Shown: positions 23,283 to 34,790 of the stretch, one piece after another
Layout of the letters: each line of letters opens with the position of its first letter
Numbering within the stretch: position 1 is the stretch's first letter
Assembly: GCA_030674185.1 (NCBI GenBank)
Contig: JAPXFY010000022.1
Span: 668,035 to 732,034 of the forward strand
Source: Monoplex corrugatus
Taxonomy: Eukaryota; Mollusca; Gastropoda; Littorinimorpha; Ranellidae
Direction of reading: 5' to 3'
DNA: 64,000 nucleotides
Notes under the pieces: model-generated
Databases searched by the model: none
Told to the model about the DNA's origin: nothing
What the model saw: only the letters and a program-made list of their open reading frames with translations
Translations under genes and position numbers: made by a program

Positions 23283-24124
23283 CACACTTTTGCGTGCTTC
23301 CTGAGGCACTGTAGAGGTCGATGTGGGCAGTTCGGTTCCGGAGAAGATAACTGTCTTTGGAAGGCAGAAATTTGACTGCATATTCATGGCTAGCGTCACT
23401 CTTACACATGTACACATGTTCTGGTGCACTACGGGAACAGTCTCACTGGGAAAGTTTATGTTCTGCTGCCCTGCGACAAGAGAGTCGCACACATATGAAT
23501 AAGTTCTAGTTGCACATCAAGGTTCGTGTCTGTTTGACGTATGCAGGAGGACGTCAGAAGAAATATGGAGGGAAAAGATGAACTGGTGTGTCAGCAGGCA
23601 GTCAGGTTGAAGACGACGAAGAAGTGCAGACTGCCTGGTGACGGTAGAGATGAGGGTGGTATACATGTGGTGAAGACCATGTCGAGTCAACCCATCATGA
23701 TTATACTGTCTGTGTCACCCTCTAAAACAGGTTATGATGATGAACCTATGTGCGGATGTCTCCGAAACTGACTATAGCTGAGCAGGTGGGTGGCACAGTG
23801 AAGATCTAAGCCAGTGCAGGGGATGGTTCAGTGAGATGGTTTGACAGTTCCTGTAGCTTGGAACTGAGAACAGTATTGAAGCATGGTTATGAAGAACTGG
23901 TGTGATGGTGTGGAACGTCCCGTTGATGAAGAGCAGGTGCTGCATGCACAGTGGTACGTGATTCATGGGGTTTGGGGGAATTGTGTATAAGAGAGTTCTT
24001 AGCAAGAAAAGAAGAACAATCATTTGTCATCCATGTCAAGAATAAGTAGGCTAATGAATATTTGCGAAGGGTAAGCATACTTAGAGGATGAATGAGACTG
24101 AATACAATACCCGACATTATTACA

Positions 24125-24830
24125 CTGTATTCTAAAATAAGGATATGGAACGTATATATGAAGGCAAGGCATGAGAAATGCAAAATAATAGTACGAAACA
24201 TGATTCCAGAAGATTGTTGGTAGAGAAACGCAATGTATACATGGAGAAATGCTGTTTGAAAACACACTACAGATATGGAGAATGCAAATTAAAAACGCGA
24301 TTTAGATATGCAGAAATATTGTTAACATAATCAAAATGCATACCTTGGGAAATGCAGCGTAAAAACGTGAAGCATATATGGATAAATGCAGGTTGAAAAT
24401 GAAACTCATACGTGGAAATATTCAGCATGAAAATGCAATTCATACATGGAGAATACATGTAACAGCGTAAAATCAAAATACATACACGGAGAAATGTAGA
24501 TTAAATCACGATTCATATATGGAGAAATACTGTGGAAAAAAACAAGATGCAGCTCAACTATGCAATTTATATATAGATAAATGCATGTTGAAAAAGAGAA
24601 TTCCTACATGGTGATATTCAGATTACATACGCAATACATGTATGGAGAAATGTAGTTTGAAAACAAATGCATAATGGAGAAATACGACTTGAAGGCACAA
24701 TGGATACATGGAAAATGCAGCTAAAAACATATGGAGAAATGCAATTGGAAAACACAGTTCATACATGGAGCAATGTAACTTGAAACAAAATCGCACATGG
24801 AGAATACAACTTGAAACGCAAATCAAAATG
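24125..24830. repeat. Degenerate ~35-45-bp tandem repeat inside the Penelope-like element
   Basis: At least ten diverged copies of the phrase ACATGGAGAAATGCAG, followed by TTGAAAA and CAATTCAT, occur at irregular spacing. The copies are much more diverged than the satellites outside, so this repeat is older. Confidence 0.65.
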
Positions 24831-25198
24831 TTAAGTATCGTGCATAGTACACATTCAGCCTGGAAAAGGAAATTACTGATGTAGTCAATCACAATAATCC
24901 TTGGGGGAAAAAAATGAACATGGATTGTGGTTCATAAAATGAACCTTTATAACCTTGATATATTCACAAGATTGCAAGACATGCAATGCTCTGCTACACT
25001 GCACATGAAAACCATGGAAACAAGTTAAGATCGCTGCTAGGAAGCGAATGGGATTCATCAAAGAAAAATGCCACTTGAAATATCATCAAAGCGCTAATAC
25101 ACATTATCATAGTCCCAGGAGTAAGCAAGACTGAGGACGACAGTGTATTTATAATGCTACCAATTTTGAAGAACAAGGTCTCCCAACAGTGTAAAAAA

Positions 25199-25250
25199 TC
25201 GCTACTCACAGTTCCGTAGCTTTCGATGGCGTTCTCGCCATCTTCGTCAG
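25199..25250 (-). ncRNA. Hammerhead-ribozyme-like motif (imperfect)
   Basis: On the minus strand: CTGACGA (25250-25244), one extra A, a perfect 7-bp hairpin GATGGCG/CGCCATC with an AGAA loop (25242-25225), GAAA (25224-25221), then a 5-bp hairpin GCTAC/GTAGC (25220-25201). CUGANGA, stem II, GAAA and stem III are the hammerhead core in order. Against it: an extra base between the core and stem II, and GA where the conserved UH cleavage dinucleotide is expected. Hammerhead motifs are documented in Penelope-like elements, which is why this is listed. Confidence 0.35.
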
Positions 25251-25280
25251 CGCTCTAATGCTGTCTGCGTGAATCTCTAC

Positions 25281-25655
25281 TCAGATCTCGCGAACATGGG
25301 ATGAACCCAGTTCACGAGATCGAATCAGAGAATGGTACACCGGGGACAGGGTGTAACGGCCCCGGTCCTTGTTGAGCGGGGGGTTGGTGGCTGCGATGTA
25401 GATGGCCTCCTTGACTCCTCGCTGGAACCACTTATTTTCTCTGTCCAGGATGTTGACATTGTCCGCACTGAATTGATGTTTTTCGGCGTGTAGGTGAGCT
25501 CCTACTGGAGAAGAGTCCCTCTTGTGTTCTGTTAGTCTCTTCTGAAGGGGGCGTTCAGTTTCACCGACATAATGTTGGTTACAGTCCTGGCAGTCTATTC
25601 TGTATATAATGCCAGCTTTGTCGAGTTTGCTGGTTTTGTCCTTGTTTTGTAGCAT
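25281..25655 (-). CDS. GIY-YIG endonuclease domain of a Penelope-like element
   Basis: This 124-codon frame matches the C-terminal endonuclease of Penelope-like retroelements. Seen: GIIYRIDCQDC (residues 15-25, the GIY strand followed by a CxxC pair typical of this group), HYVGETERPLQKRLTEHK (28-45, the YIG strand plus the conserved Arg and His), and VKEAIYIAA (81-89), containing the conserved Glu. It ends with SRELGSSHVREI and a stop at 25281. In complete elements this domain follows a reverse transcriptase, but no RT motif is found upstream, so only the C-terminal part survives. The presumed role when intact is cleaving target DNA to start reverse transcription. The first Met may be only an internal codon of the original frame. 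Confidence 0.85.
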   Translation of the reverse strand: MLQNKDKTSKLDKAGIIYRIDCQDCNQHYVGETERPLQKRLTEHKRDSSPVGAHLHAEKHQFSADNVNILDRENKWFQRGVKEAIYIAATNPPLNKDRGRYTLSPVYHSLIRSRELGSSHVREI

Positions 25656-26747
25656 AAGGAGTCCAATGCTGTTGCAAAAGTTCGTTGGCGATTGAGCAAG
25701 TTCGTCTCACATGACGTACACAAAGTAAATACCTGTAGCACTTGAATACACATGTTTGAAGCAAGCTGAAAAAGTACATAAAATAACATAAAGTGGCGTA
25801 TCTCCTTGGAACGGGAGAGGGTATAGGAAGTCTTGCAAACTTGTAACAGAGCTCAATTGAGGTTTCATCATACCATTTTTTTCGCATTTAATGACTACTT
25901 TATAGCAAATGAATGACAGTGAAATGAAACATGTAGGTCTCATGGGAAAAAAATTGAATCACTTGAATTATGTTATTATTGTTAGTACGGTTAGTATGGT
26001 CCTTTGAAAGAAAATACTGAGAGACATGTGGCCACGACACAACAGACATGAAAATTCTGTGCAAAGAATGAAACAAACATGTACTGACGAGGAAGTGCAT
26101 ACAGTAACTTTCAAGATGTCCATGAAGTGATGAAAACGTAAAAAAAAGGTAGAGGACGATAACAACGAGCATGAAATCATGGAAAAAAAGGAGACAGAGG
26201 AGAACAGGGCTGTAATCACAGCTCTGCTGGGACGTTTTCAAAGATCGCCACAATGGAAGAGAGCGGTCCATTGTTTCAGTGGACAGGGCCTGGCCGGTGT
26301 TTGTCCACGTAACCTCTCCTTCATGCATTCACTGGTAGGGGAACTTTCTCGAAAGATCGTCGTAAGATAGGCAGGGTCAGAGCCCCAGCGTGATCTGATC
26401 CACGCTCTATAAATGAAAAGGGGAACACAGACCTACAGAGAAGACAGACACAGAGAGACAGAACGGTCAGTCAGTCACAGCTGTGTTAGAAGATGGGCCA
26501 CTCAACTTGGCAGAGGTGCTAAGCCTTTGCCAGAAACATGTAGTGAAGGTATGTTGAAATTTGATTTCAATGCAGAGTTTAGGGCTGATAGGCAAAGAAG
26601 TAAGGTTGCTTTAGGACGTAGGCAAATAAGAATAAAAGGATGAATGATTATGCTTTCAGTTGAATATGTTTAATTAAAGAAACTATATTGAATTGTAATG
26701 CCATGTGTGGACTGCTTTTGAAACTTGTTGCTAGTATGCTTAGTGCG

Positions 26748-26926
26748 CTTCTATTCTGTTCTCTCCTTCCTCCTTGTTGTGTGTGTGACTGCTAAGTAGA
26801 GAAACAACTTCTCTATAAACATCCCCAATTCATCTACCTGTTATAGATGACAACACACAAACCCCTTCTTGCCATAGATGGTGGAGATACACAACCCCAT
26901 CTTGCTATACACAAACTCCCATCTTG
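26748..26926. repeat. Right inverted terminal repeat of the Penelope-like element
   Basis: Reverse complement of 23104-23282. It is followed by about 100 bp (26927-27025) unique to this side before the minisatellite resumes. Confidence 0.9.
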
Positions 26927-27025
26927 TACAGTGTACATAAGTGTGAGAACGGCTGTGCTGCCCGATGCTGGTGTACACCGAAGTACACATAAGGGCCTGT
27001 TTCTACTTGAGTCATTTCTGCGATA

Positions 27026-29120
27026 ATATTCCAATGTTTACCACAGGGAAATGACAACACCACAAGTGATATTCCAATGTTTACCACAGACAACAACACT
27101 AGTGATATTCCAATGTTTACCACAGACAACAACACAAGTGATATTCCAATGTTTACCACAGACAACAACACAAGTGATATTCCAATGTTTACCACAGACA
27201 ACACCCCACTAGTGATATTCCAATGTTTACCACAGACAACACCACAAGTGATATTCCAATGTTTACCACAAGGAAATGACAACACCACAAGTGATATTCT
27301 AATGTTTACCACAGACAACAACACAAGTGATATTCCAATGTTTACCACAGACAACACCACAAGTGATATTCTAATGTTTACCACAGACAACACCACAAGT
27401 GATATTCCAATGTTTACCACAGACAACAACACAAGTGATATTCCAATGTTTACCACAAGGAAATGACAACACCACAAGTGATATTCCAATGTTTACCACA
27501 GACAACACCACAAGTGATATTCCAATGTTTACCACAGACAACACCACAAGTGATATTCCAATGTTTACCACAGACAACACCACAAGTGATATTCCAATGT
27601 TTACCACAGACAACACCACAAGTGATATTCCAATGTTTACCACAGACAACACCACAAGTGATATTCCAATGTTTACCACAGACAACACCACAAGTGATAT
27701 TCCAATGTTTACCACAGACAACACCACAAGTGATATTCCAGTGTTTACCACAGACAACACCACAAGTGATATTCCAATGTTTACCACAAGGAAATGACAA
27801 CACCACAAGTGATATTCCAATGTTTACCACAGACAACAACACAAGTGATATTCCAATGTTTACCACAGACAACACCACAAGTGATATTCCAATGTTTACC
27901 ACAGACAACAACACAAGTGATATTCTAATGTTTACCACAGACAACACCACAAGTGATATTCCAATGTTTACCACAGACAACACCACAAGTGATATTCCAA
28001 TGTTTACCACAGGGAAATGACAACACCACAAGTGATATTCCAATGTTTACCACAGACAACACCACAAGTGATATTCCAATGTTTACCACAGACAACACCA
28101 CAAGTGATATTCCAATGTTTACCACAGACAACACCACAAGTGATATTCCAATGTTTACCACAGACAACACCACAAGTGATATTCTAATGTTTACCACAGA
28201 CAACACCACAAGTGATATTCCAATGTTTACCACAGACAACACCACTAGTGATATTCCAATGTTTACCACAAGGAAATGACAACACCACAAGTGATATTCT
28301 AATGTTTACCACAGACAACAACACAAGTGATATTCCAATGTTTACCACAGACAACAACATTAGTGATATTCCAATGTTTACCACAGACAACACCACAAGT
28401 GATATTCTAGTGTTTACCACAGACAACACCACAAGTGATATTCTAGTGTTTACCACAGACAACAACACTAGTGATATTCCAATGTTTACCACAGACAACA
28501 CCACAAGTGATATTCCAATGTTTACCACAGACAACAACACTAGTGATATTCCAATGTTTACCACAGACAACACCACAAGTGATATTCCAATGTTTACCAC
28601 AGACAACAACACAAGTGATATTCCAATGTTTACCACAGACAACAACATTAGTGATATTCCAATGTTTACCACAGACAACAACACAAGTGATATTCCAATG
28701 TTTACCACAGACAACACCACAAGTGATATTTTAATGTTTACCACAGACAACACCACAAGTGATATTCCAATGTTTACCACAGACAACAACACTAGTGATA
28801 TTCCAATGTTTACCACAGACAACACCACAAGTGATATTCCAATGTTTACCACAGACAACACCACAAGTGATATTCCAATGTTTACCACAGACAACACCAC
28901 AAGTGATATTCTAATGTTTACCACAGACAACACCACAAGTGATATTCCAATGTTTACCACAGACAACACCACAAGTGATATTCTAATGTTTACCACAGAC
29001 AACACCACAAGTGATATTCCAATGTTTACCACAGACAACACCACAAGTGATATTCCAATGTTTACCACAGGGAAATGACAAGTGATATTCCAATGTTTAC
29101 CACAGGGAAATGACAAAAAG
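27026..29120. repeat. 36-bp minisatellite, right part of a split array (~57 copies)
   Basis: Units of ACCACAAGTGATATTCCAAT plus GTTTACCACAGACAAC, with scattered 43-bp units that retain AGGAAAT. Because 36 is twelve codons, the array is open on both strands (for example a DNTTSDIPMFTT pattern on plus), with frames up to 350 codons. This is a repeat artefact. Confidence 0.95.
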
Positions 29121-30535
29121 AAGTAAGATTCCATTGTATACCAAAGGGAAATGACTACGGCTACAACAACAATTAAAGAAGTGATATTTGGTTGGTTGAA
29201 ATGACAAGCATTCCCAGCAGTGTGCTGTGATTTCACCAGACAGTGGTGCTGGTGCCATATATGCCATATATCTGTAATTTATCTGCTTTTAATTTCTCCA
29301 TTCATTTATTCAAATGTTTGTTACAGTAGTAAACTTACCTAACACCAACTGATTTTGGCGGATGTAAAATCTTACCTACATCCAAGGTTTGTTTCACAGA
29401 ACCGAAAGTATAGTTACGCCTGTTACTGAAAATAAGTGAAATAAACTGGTTTCAGTTCAGTGAATAGACAAGCTTCTGGGATTTGCCGATGAAAATGAAG
29501 TATTTTATAACTGATGACAGAGTACGGCGCTGAGGGCCACCTCAACCCGACTGCTTCTGGGCGCCGCGCATGCCAAAGTGAATTTTCATGTGCTGACCCC
29601 TTGTAGCAACAACCTGATCCTGTTGACAAAGAACTGATTCGCTGCTTACAGATCACAGGCTTGATGCATAAGTATGAGCTGCAGAAGCTGTTTTTAGGCT
29701 TTGGATGATATCTAGGTCAGTTTCTCTCATGATAAGGCAGTTAATGGTCCCAACTGCCTCTCTCTCTCTTTCACTATGCCTTTCTCTCTTCTTTTTACTC
29801 TCTCTAGCTTGCTCTGTCTCTCACTCACTCGTGTGTGTGTGTGTGTGTGTGTGTCTCTGTGTGTGTGTGTGTGTCAGACGGCAGCCATGTAGATCTAGAC
29901 AGACTTCCTTCAGCACAGAAGCATTGACCACACTTCCTTTCTGTAAATATGCAACAGGGTGTGATGGCAATTGTTAGTGGATGCAGTGGATGGGGGAAAC
30001 AGATGAAAATCATAAAGGCATAGGCCTACATTGTTCGAGCAGAAATTAAGTCTTTTTGTTGTTTCCGATTGATAGATCGTTTGTAAATCCTATACTGCTG
30101 TACGATGCCTTAACAGTTTTCATGCTGGTCGACGTTTAGATCACCCCCTGGTCAGATTTTACATACACCTGGTCGTATTCAGATCACGTACCCCTATTTT
30201 GTTCATTAGCATATTAAAAGACTACAATACCCCTTTTAACTTTTGAACTATTTCTGAATTTACACCTCAAAACCTGTGCCTTGTGACTGAAACGGTCGAC
30301 TTCCATCAGTTTACCTTGTATGTATATCACGACAGTGTTGTTGTTTTCATTGTTATGACTGTAAAAACATATATATGATTGCTACTGCCACAGCTGTCAT
30401 TGTTATGCTGTCGTTATTATTGTTGTTTTGGAGGTTGACATATGGTTGCTTTACGTGCGTCTGGCTTTGGTTGTTTGTTTTTTTTTAATGTTTTTGTAAA
30501 GTGCTTGACCACTTGACGTTACTTCTTTCACATTG
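29121..30535. other. Unique spacer with a TG microsatellite (29826-29874)
   Basis: No gene is recognised. A CT-rich tract (29755-29825) runs into an imperfect TG repeat. Near 30395-30440 is a TTGTTGTTTTGGAGGTTGAC phrase that recurs at 37090 and 37440, on the far side of the two arrays. Confidence 0.55.
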
Positions 30536-30539
30536 CATG

Positions 30540-32180
30540 TGATGTGGTTCGTCTGTTTTTATCATAGTGTTAGATGACAAGTCTCCCACCCCCACCCCCA
30601 CCCCCACCCATCCATTGTTTGTTTTTATCATAGTGTTAGATGACAAGTCTCCCACCCCCACCCCTCCATTGTCTGTTTTTATCATAGTGTTAGTTGACAA
30701 GTCTCCACCCCCACCCCACCCCATCCATTGTTTGTTTTTATCATAGTGTTAGATGACAAGTCTCCCACCCCACCCCTCCATTGTCTGTTTTTATCATAGT
30801 GTTAGTTGACAAGTCTCCCACCCCACCCCCATCCCCTCCATTGTTTTTATCATAGTGTTAGATGACAAGTCTCCCACCCCCACCCCTCCATTGTCTGTTT
30901 TTATCATAGTGTTAGTTGACAAGTCGCCCACCCCCACCACCATCCCCTCCATTGTTTGTTTTTATCATAGTGTTAGTTGACAAGTCGCCCACCCCACACC
31001 CCACCCCCATCTCCTCCATTGTCTGTTTTTATCATAGTGTTAGATGACAAGTCTCCCACCCCCACCCATCCCCTCCATTGTTTGTTTTTATCATAGTGTT
31101 AGATGACAAGTCTCCCACCCCCACCCCCACCCCCATCCCCTCCATTGTCTGTTTTTATCATAGTGTTAGATGACAAGTCTCCCACCCCCACCACCATCCC
31201 CTCCATTGTTTGTTTTTATCATAGTGTTAGTTGACAAGTCTCCCACCCCACCCCCATCCCCTCCATTGTCTGTTTTTATCATAGTGTTAGTTGACAAGTC
31301 TCCCACCCCCACCACCATCCCCTCCATTGTTTGTTTTTATCATAGTGTTAGATGACAAGTCTCCCACCCCCACCCCCATCCCCTCCATTGTTTGTTTTTA
31401 TCATAGTGTTAGTTGACAAGTCTCCCACCCCCACCACCATCCCCTCCATTGTTTGTTTTTATCATAGTGTTAGATGACAAGTCTCCCACCCCCACCCCCA
31501 CCCCCATCCCCTCCATTGTTTGTTTTTATCATAGTGTTAGATGACAAGTCTCCCACCCCCACCCCCATCCCCTCCATTGTTTGTTTTTATCATAGTGTTA
31601 GTTGACAAGTCTCCCACCCCCATCCCTCCATTGTCTGTTTTTATCATAGTGTTAGTTGACAAGTCTCCCACCCCACACCCCATCCCCTCCATTGTTTGTT
31701 TTTATCACAGTGTTAGATGACAAGTCTCCCACCCCCACCCCCACCCCCATCCCCTCCATTGTTTGTTTTTATCATAGTGTTAGATGACAAGTCTCCCACC
31801 CCCACCCCATCCCCTCCATTGTTTGTTTTTATCATAGTGTTAGATGACAAGTCTCCCACCCCCACCCCATCCCCTCCATTGTTTGTTTTTATCATAGTGT
31901 TAGTTGACAAGTCTCCCACCCCACCCCATCCCCTCCATTGTTTGTTTTTATCATAGTGTTAGATGACAAGTCTCCCACCCCCACCCCATCCCCTCCATTG
32001 TTTGTTTTTATCATAGTGTTAGATGACAAGTCTCCCACCCCACCCCATCCCCTCCATTGTTTGTTTTTATCATAGTGTTAGATGACAAGTCTCCCACCCC
32101 CACCCATCCCCTCCATTGTTTGTTTTTATCATAGTGTTAGATGACAAGTCTCCCACCCCATCCCCTCCATTGTTTGTTTT
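30540..32180. repeat. ~60-bp C-rich minisatellite (~28 copies)
   Basis: Units of TGTTTTTATCATAGTGTTAG, ATGACAAGTCTCCCA and a variable run of CCCCCA blocks ending CATCCCCTCCATTG. Length varies (about 50-68 bp) through the number of C blocks. The minus strand has four or more G-runs in many units. Confidence 0.95.
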
Positions 32181-32538
32181 CAGTGTGTCTGTTACAATGT
32201 TTGTTCCTTTGTTTCTGTGTTGTGATTTACCCACCCCTCTTTCTTTGTTTTAGTGTGTCTGTTACGTTCCTTTGTTTCTGTGTTGTAATTTACCCACCCC
32301 CTCTCTCTTTGTTTTAGTGTGTCTGTTACAATGTTATTTTCCTTTGTTTCTGTGTTGTGATTTACCCACCCCTCTTTCTTTGTTTTCAATGTGTCTGTTA
32401 CAGTGTTATGTTCCTTTGTTTCTGTGTTGTGATTTATCCACCCCCTCCATTGTTTGTTTTTGGTGTGTCTGTTACAATGTTATGTTCCTTTGTTTCTGTG
32501 TTGCGATTTACCCACCCCCTCTTTCTTTGTTTTAGTGT
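32181..32538. repeat. 72-bp minisatellite, left part
   Basis: About five units of TGTCTGTTACAATGTTATGT, TCCTTTGTTTCTGTGTTGTG and ATTTACCCACCCCCTCTTTC. The array is interrupted at 32538 by the I-type LINE and resumes at 36294. Confidence 0.93.
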
Positions 32539-32876
32539 TCGTTCGTTCTTTGATTTAACGTCTTTTCACTATGAGTGATATTAGACGAAAAAAAAAAAAA
32601 AGAAAAAAAAAAAGTGAGATGAGAGATGGGTTGGTTGGTTTTGGGGCATAGAGGAAACATAGTTATAGACATAAGTAGGTGGGAAATAGAAAAATGGAAC
32701 AAGAACTTAACACTAACATTTAACATCAACAATGTGTATGGAAAATTTAACTCTAAAGTACAAACTTCATAAACTTAAAGTAATGCATTAACAGGACTGT
32801 GAACCAACGATTCTGAAATTTTAACTGACAAAAATTGATCGGAAATTACTTCTTTAAAATGAGTTTCAGAATAATT

Positions 32877-34788
32877 TTATTGTGTAAACATTTTTGGTAA
32901 AAAAGAACGTAGCATTTTGCAGTAAAATAGACAGTGAAACAGTGTGAATTGTTCGCCGCAAATACACTTGACATTTTTACAGTATTTTGTTTTCAATGCG
33001 TTTAGATGAATACGAAAATGAACAGCAACAATCGTTCTCAAATGATATATGGAAGAAAACTGCAATTTTTTACACACATTTTGAAATGAAAGTTTTATCA
33101 TTTGTTGTGACACAAACTTTTCATGGAAATGTTCATGAAAACGAATCCATGAGGCTGATTCTAGCAAGTTGCAAGCTTCTTTTACGGAAGTATTAATACG
33201 TAATTCTGTAGTATTATCAGAATTGTGTGCACCTTGCTTAGCTGCTCTGTCAACTACTTCGTTGCCGTGAAGACCAACGTGAGAAGGCACCCAGCATAAA
33301 CTGAGATCTGTACCTTTTATCCTTAAACGATGTATAAGATGATTTGCCTCAGTAATTATATCAGGTCTTGTGTCTGTATCAAAAGACTGCAAGGCATATA
33401 ATACAGATTTTGAATCAACAAAGAGAACTACTTTGAAAAATACATGTGTAAGGTTTACTAGATAATGCAACGCTTGTAAAATAGCGACTAATTCCGCTGT
33501 AAAGATAGATATATTTGCCCCAATGAAAAATGACTTTATTATTTTATATTTTGGGACATAAAATGCTGCTCCAGCACATTTATTTTCTAAGACTGATCCA
33601 TCGGTAAAAATATGAAGGTGGGTACGGTATTTTTCATCGATGTGTTCTCTTGCTCTGCATATCGAAATGTTAACGTTTTCATATTTCTTAGCATCTGTGT
33701 AGCTTTTAGCATTTCCCATGTAGGGATGGTCGTTGTGGATGGTGTTTCAGCTATTTCATCCAGATTTATGTTAGACTGTTTGACCAGATCAGATACGTAA
33801 GTTGCAACAGTCATTTGTGATGAAATGTTCTTTGCTCGTTTCGGAAAGTCAACATCTGACCTGATTTTTACTTCCTTACTCACAAAATTGTCCGTTTGTG
33901 AAGAAGTTCTAACGGCAAACTTTGCTGTCGCTAACTCACGATAGTTGTTCAGAGGCAGAATTCCAGCAACTTTGTACGTTTCCAGGCAAGAAGCATGGAC
34001 TGGTACACCTAGTGCAATTTTAAGACTTTTTCAGTCTAAGCTTTGAATCTTCTTTAGTAAATATTTTGGTGCACTGAAGAACACTTCTTGTGCATAGGAT
34101 AATTTAGATCTTACAAGTGCTGTTGACAGATGAAGTAGTATGTTTGTATCCATTCCCCAGGGTAATCTGCTTATTATCTTTAGAAATTTAAAGCTTTCCT
34201 TGCTTTTGTTAAAATATAATCAAAATGGACATTCCAGGTTAATTTCGATGTTATAAAGACTCCCAGAAATTTTACAACCTGCTTGTAGTGTAGCACTTCA
34301 CCATGCAGTTTGAAAGTAGGCAAGTGACTTAAAGTACCACCAGGATTAAATAGCATCATGTTAGTTTTTTCCGCTGATAACGACAGTCCATTTTCTAACA
34401 TGTAGTTTCCAAGATTATCAAGATCAGACTGATACAACTTCCTGATGTAATTCTGTGCTCTCTGTGGAGTTGTCTTTTTTAAAGTAATATTCATCCAAAT
34501 ACATATATCATCAGCGTACTGTACCAAAACAACACGATTTGAGAGTGCATTAGGAAGATCCTGTATAAGGATATTAAATAAAATAGGTGCTATCACTGAA
34601 CCTTGAGGGATTCCCATATCAAGACGTCGCGAAGTAGAATAACTTGTTCCCACTCTTGCTTGAATTGTTCTATTGGCTAAATAGGACTTAATATAATTAT
34701 ACATATTGCCAGATAAACCAATAGATTTCAGCTTGTACAATAAACGTGTGTGCCAAACTTGATCATACGCTTTTTTCACATCAAAAAA
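32877..34788 (-). pseudogene. LINE ORF2, 3' half: reverse transcriptase palm and RNase H
   Basis: Reading down from 34788: FDVKKAYDQVWHTRLLYKL, GIPQGSVIAPILFNILIQDL and the catalytic YADD, then NGLSLSAEKT and VKFLGV, typical of reverse transcriptase motifs up to the thumb. After frameshifts between 34180 and 33590, an RNase H domain follows in the 32877-33719 frame: IFTDGS (Asp 40), TAELVAILQAL (Glu 76), VDSKSVLYAL (Asp 102), then WVPSHVGLHGNEVVDRAAK. A C-terminal CxC-x8-HCLFYC cluster closes it before the stop at 32877. The frameshifts mean it is not translatable as one protein. An A-rich stretch (32588-32613) lies in the 3' UTR. Confidence 0.85.
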
Positions 34789-34790
34789 AG

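Larger units (their letters stand above)
23096..27030 (-). mobile_element. Penelope-like element with long inverted terminal repeats
   Basis: The insertion (23101-27025, about 3.9 kb) lies inside the 43/36-bp minisatellite, flanked by ATATT at 23096-23100 and 27026-27030. This completes one repeat unit when the insert is removed. Ends: 23104-23282 and 26748-26926 are inverted copies of about 179 bp with only about four differences. The right side carries a further ~100 bp (26927-27025) not found on the left. Inside are a GIY-YIG endonuclease frame on the minus strand (25281-25655), a hammerhead-like motif and a degenerate tandem repeat. No reverse transcriptase domain is recognisable, so this copy appears defective. 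Penelope elements are known with terminal repeats in direct or inverted arrangement and with uneven ends. Confidence 0.7.

Noticed and set aside
24020..24476. Minus-strand frames inside the Penelope-like element as its missing RT
   Set aside because: No reverse transcriptase motif is present. The frames overlap a degenerate tandem repeat.
28184..29236. 350-codon minus-strand open frame as a gene
   Set aside because: It consists of 12-residue repeats from the 36-bp minisatellite, and the plus strand is open as well.
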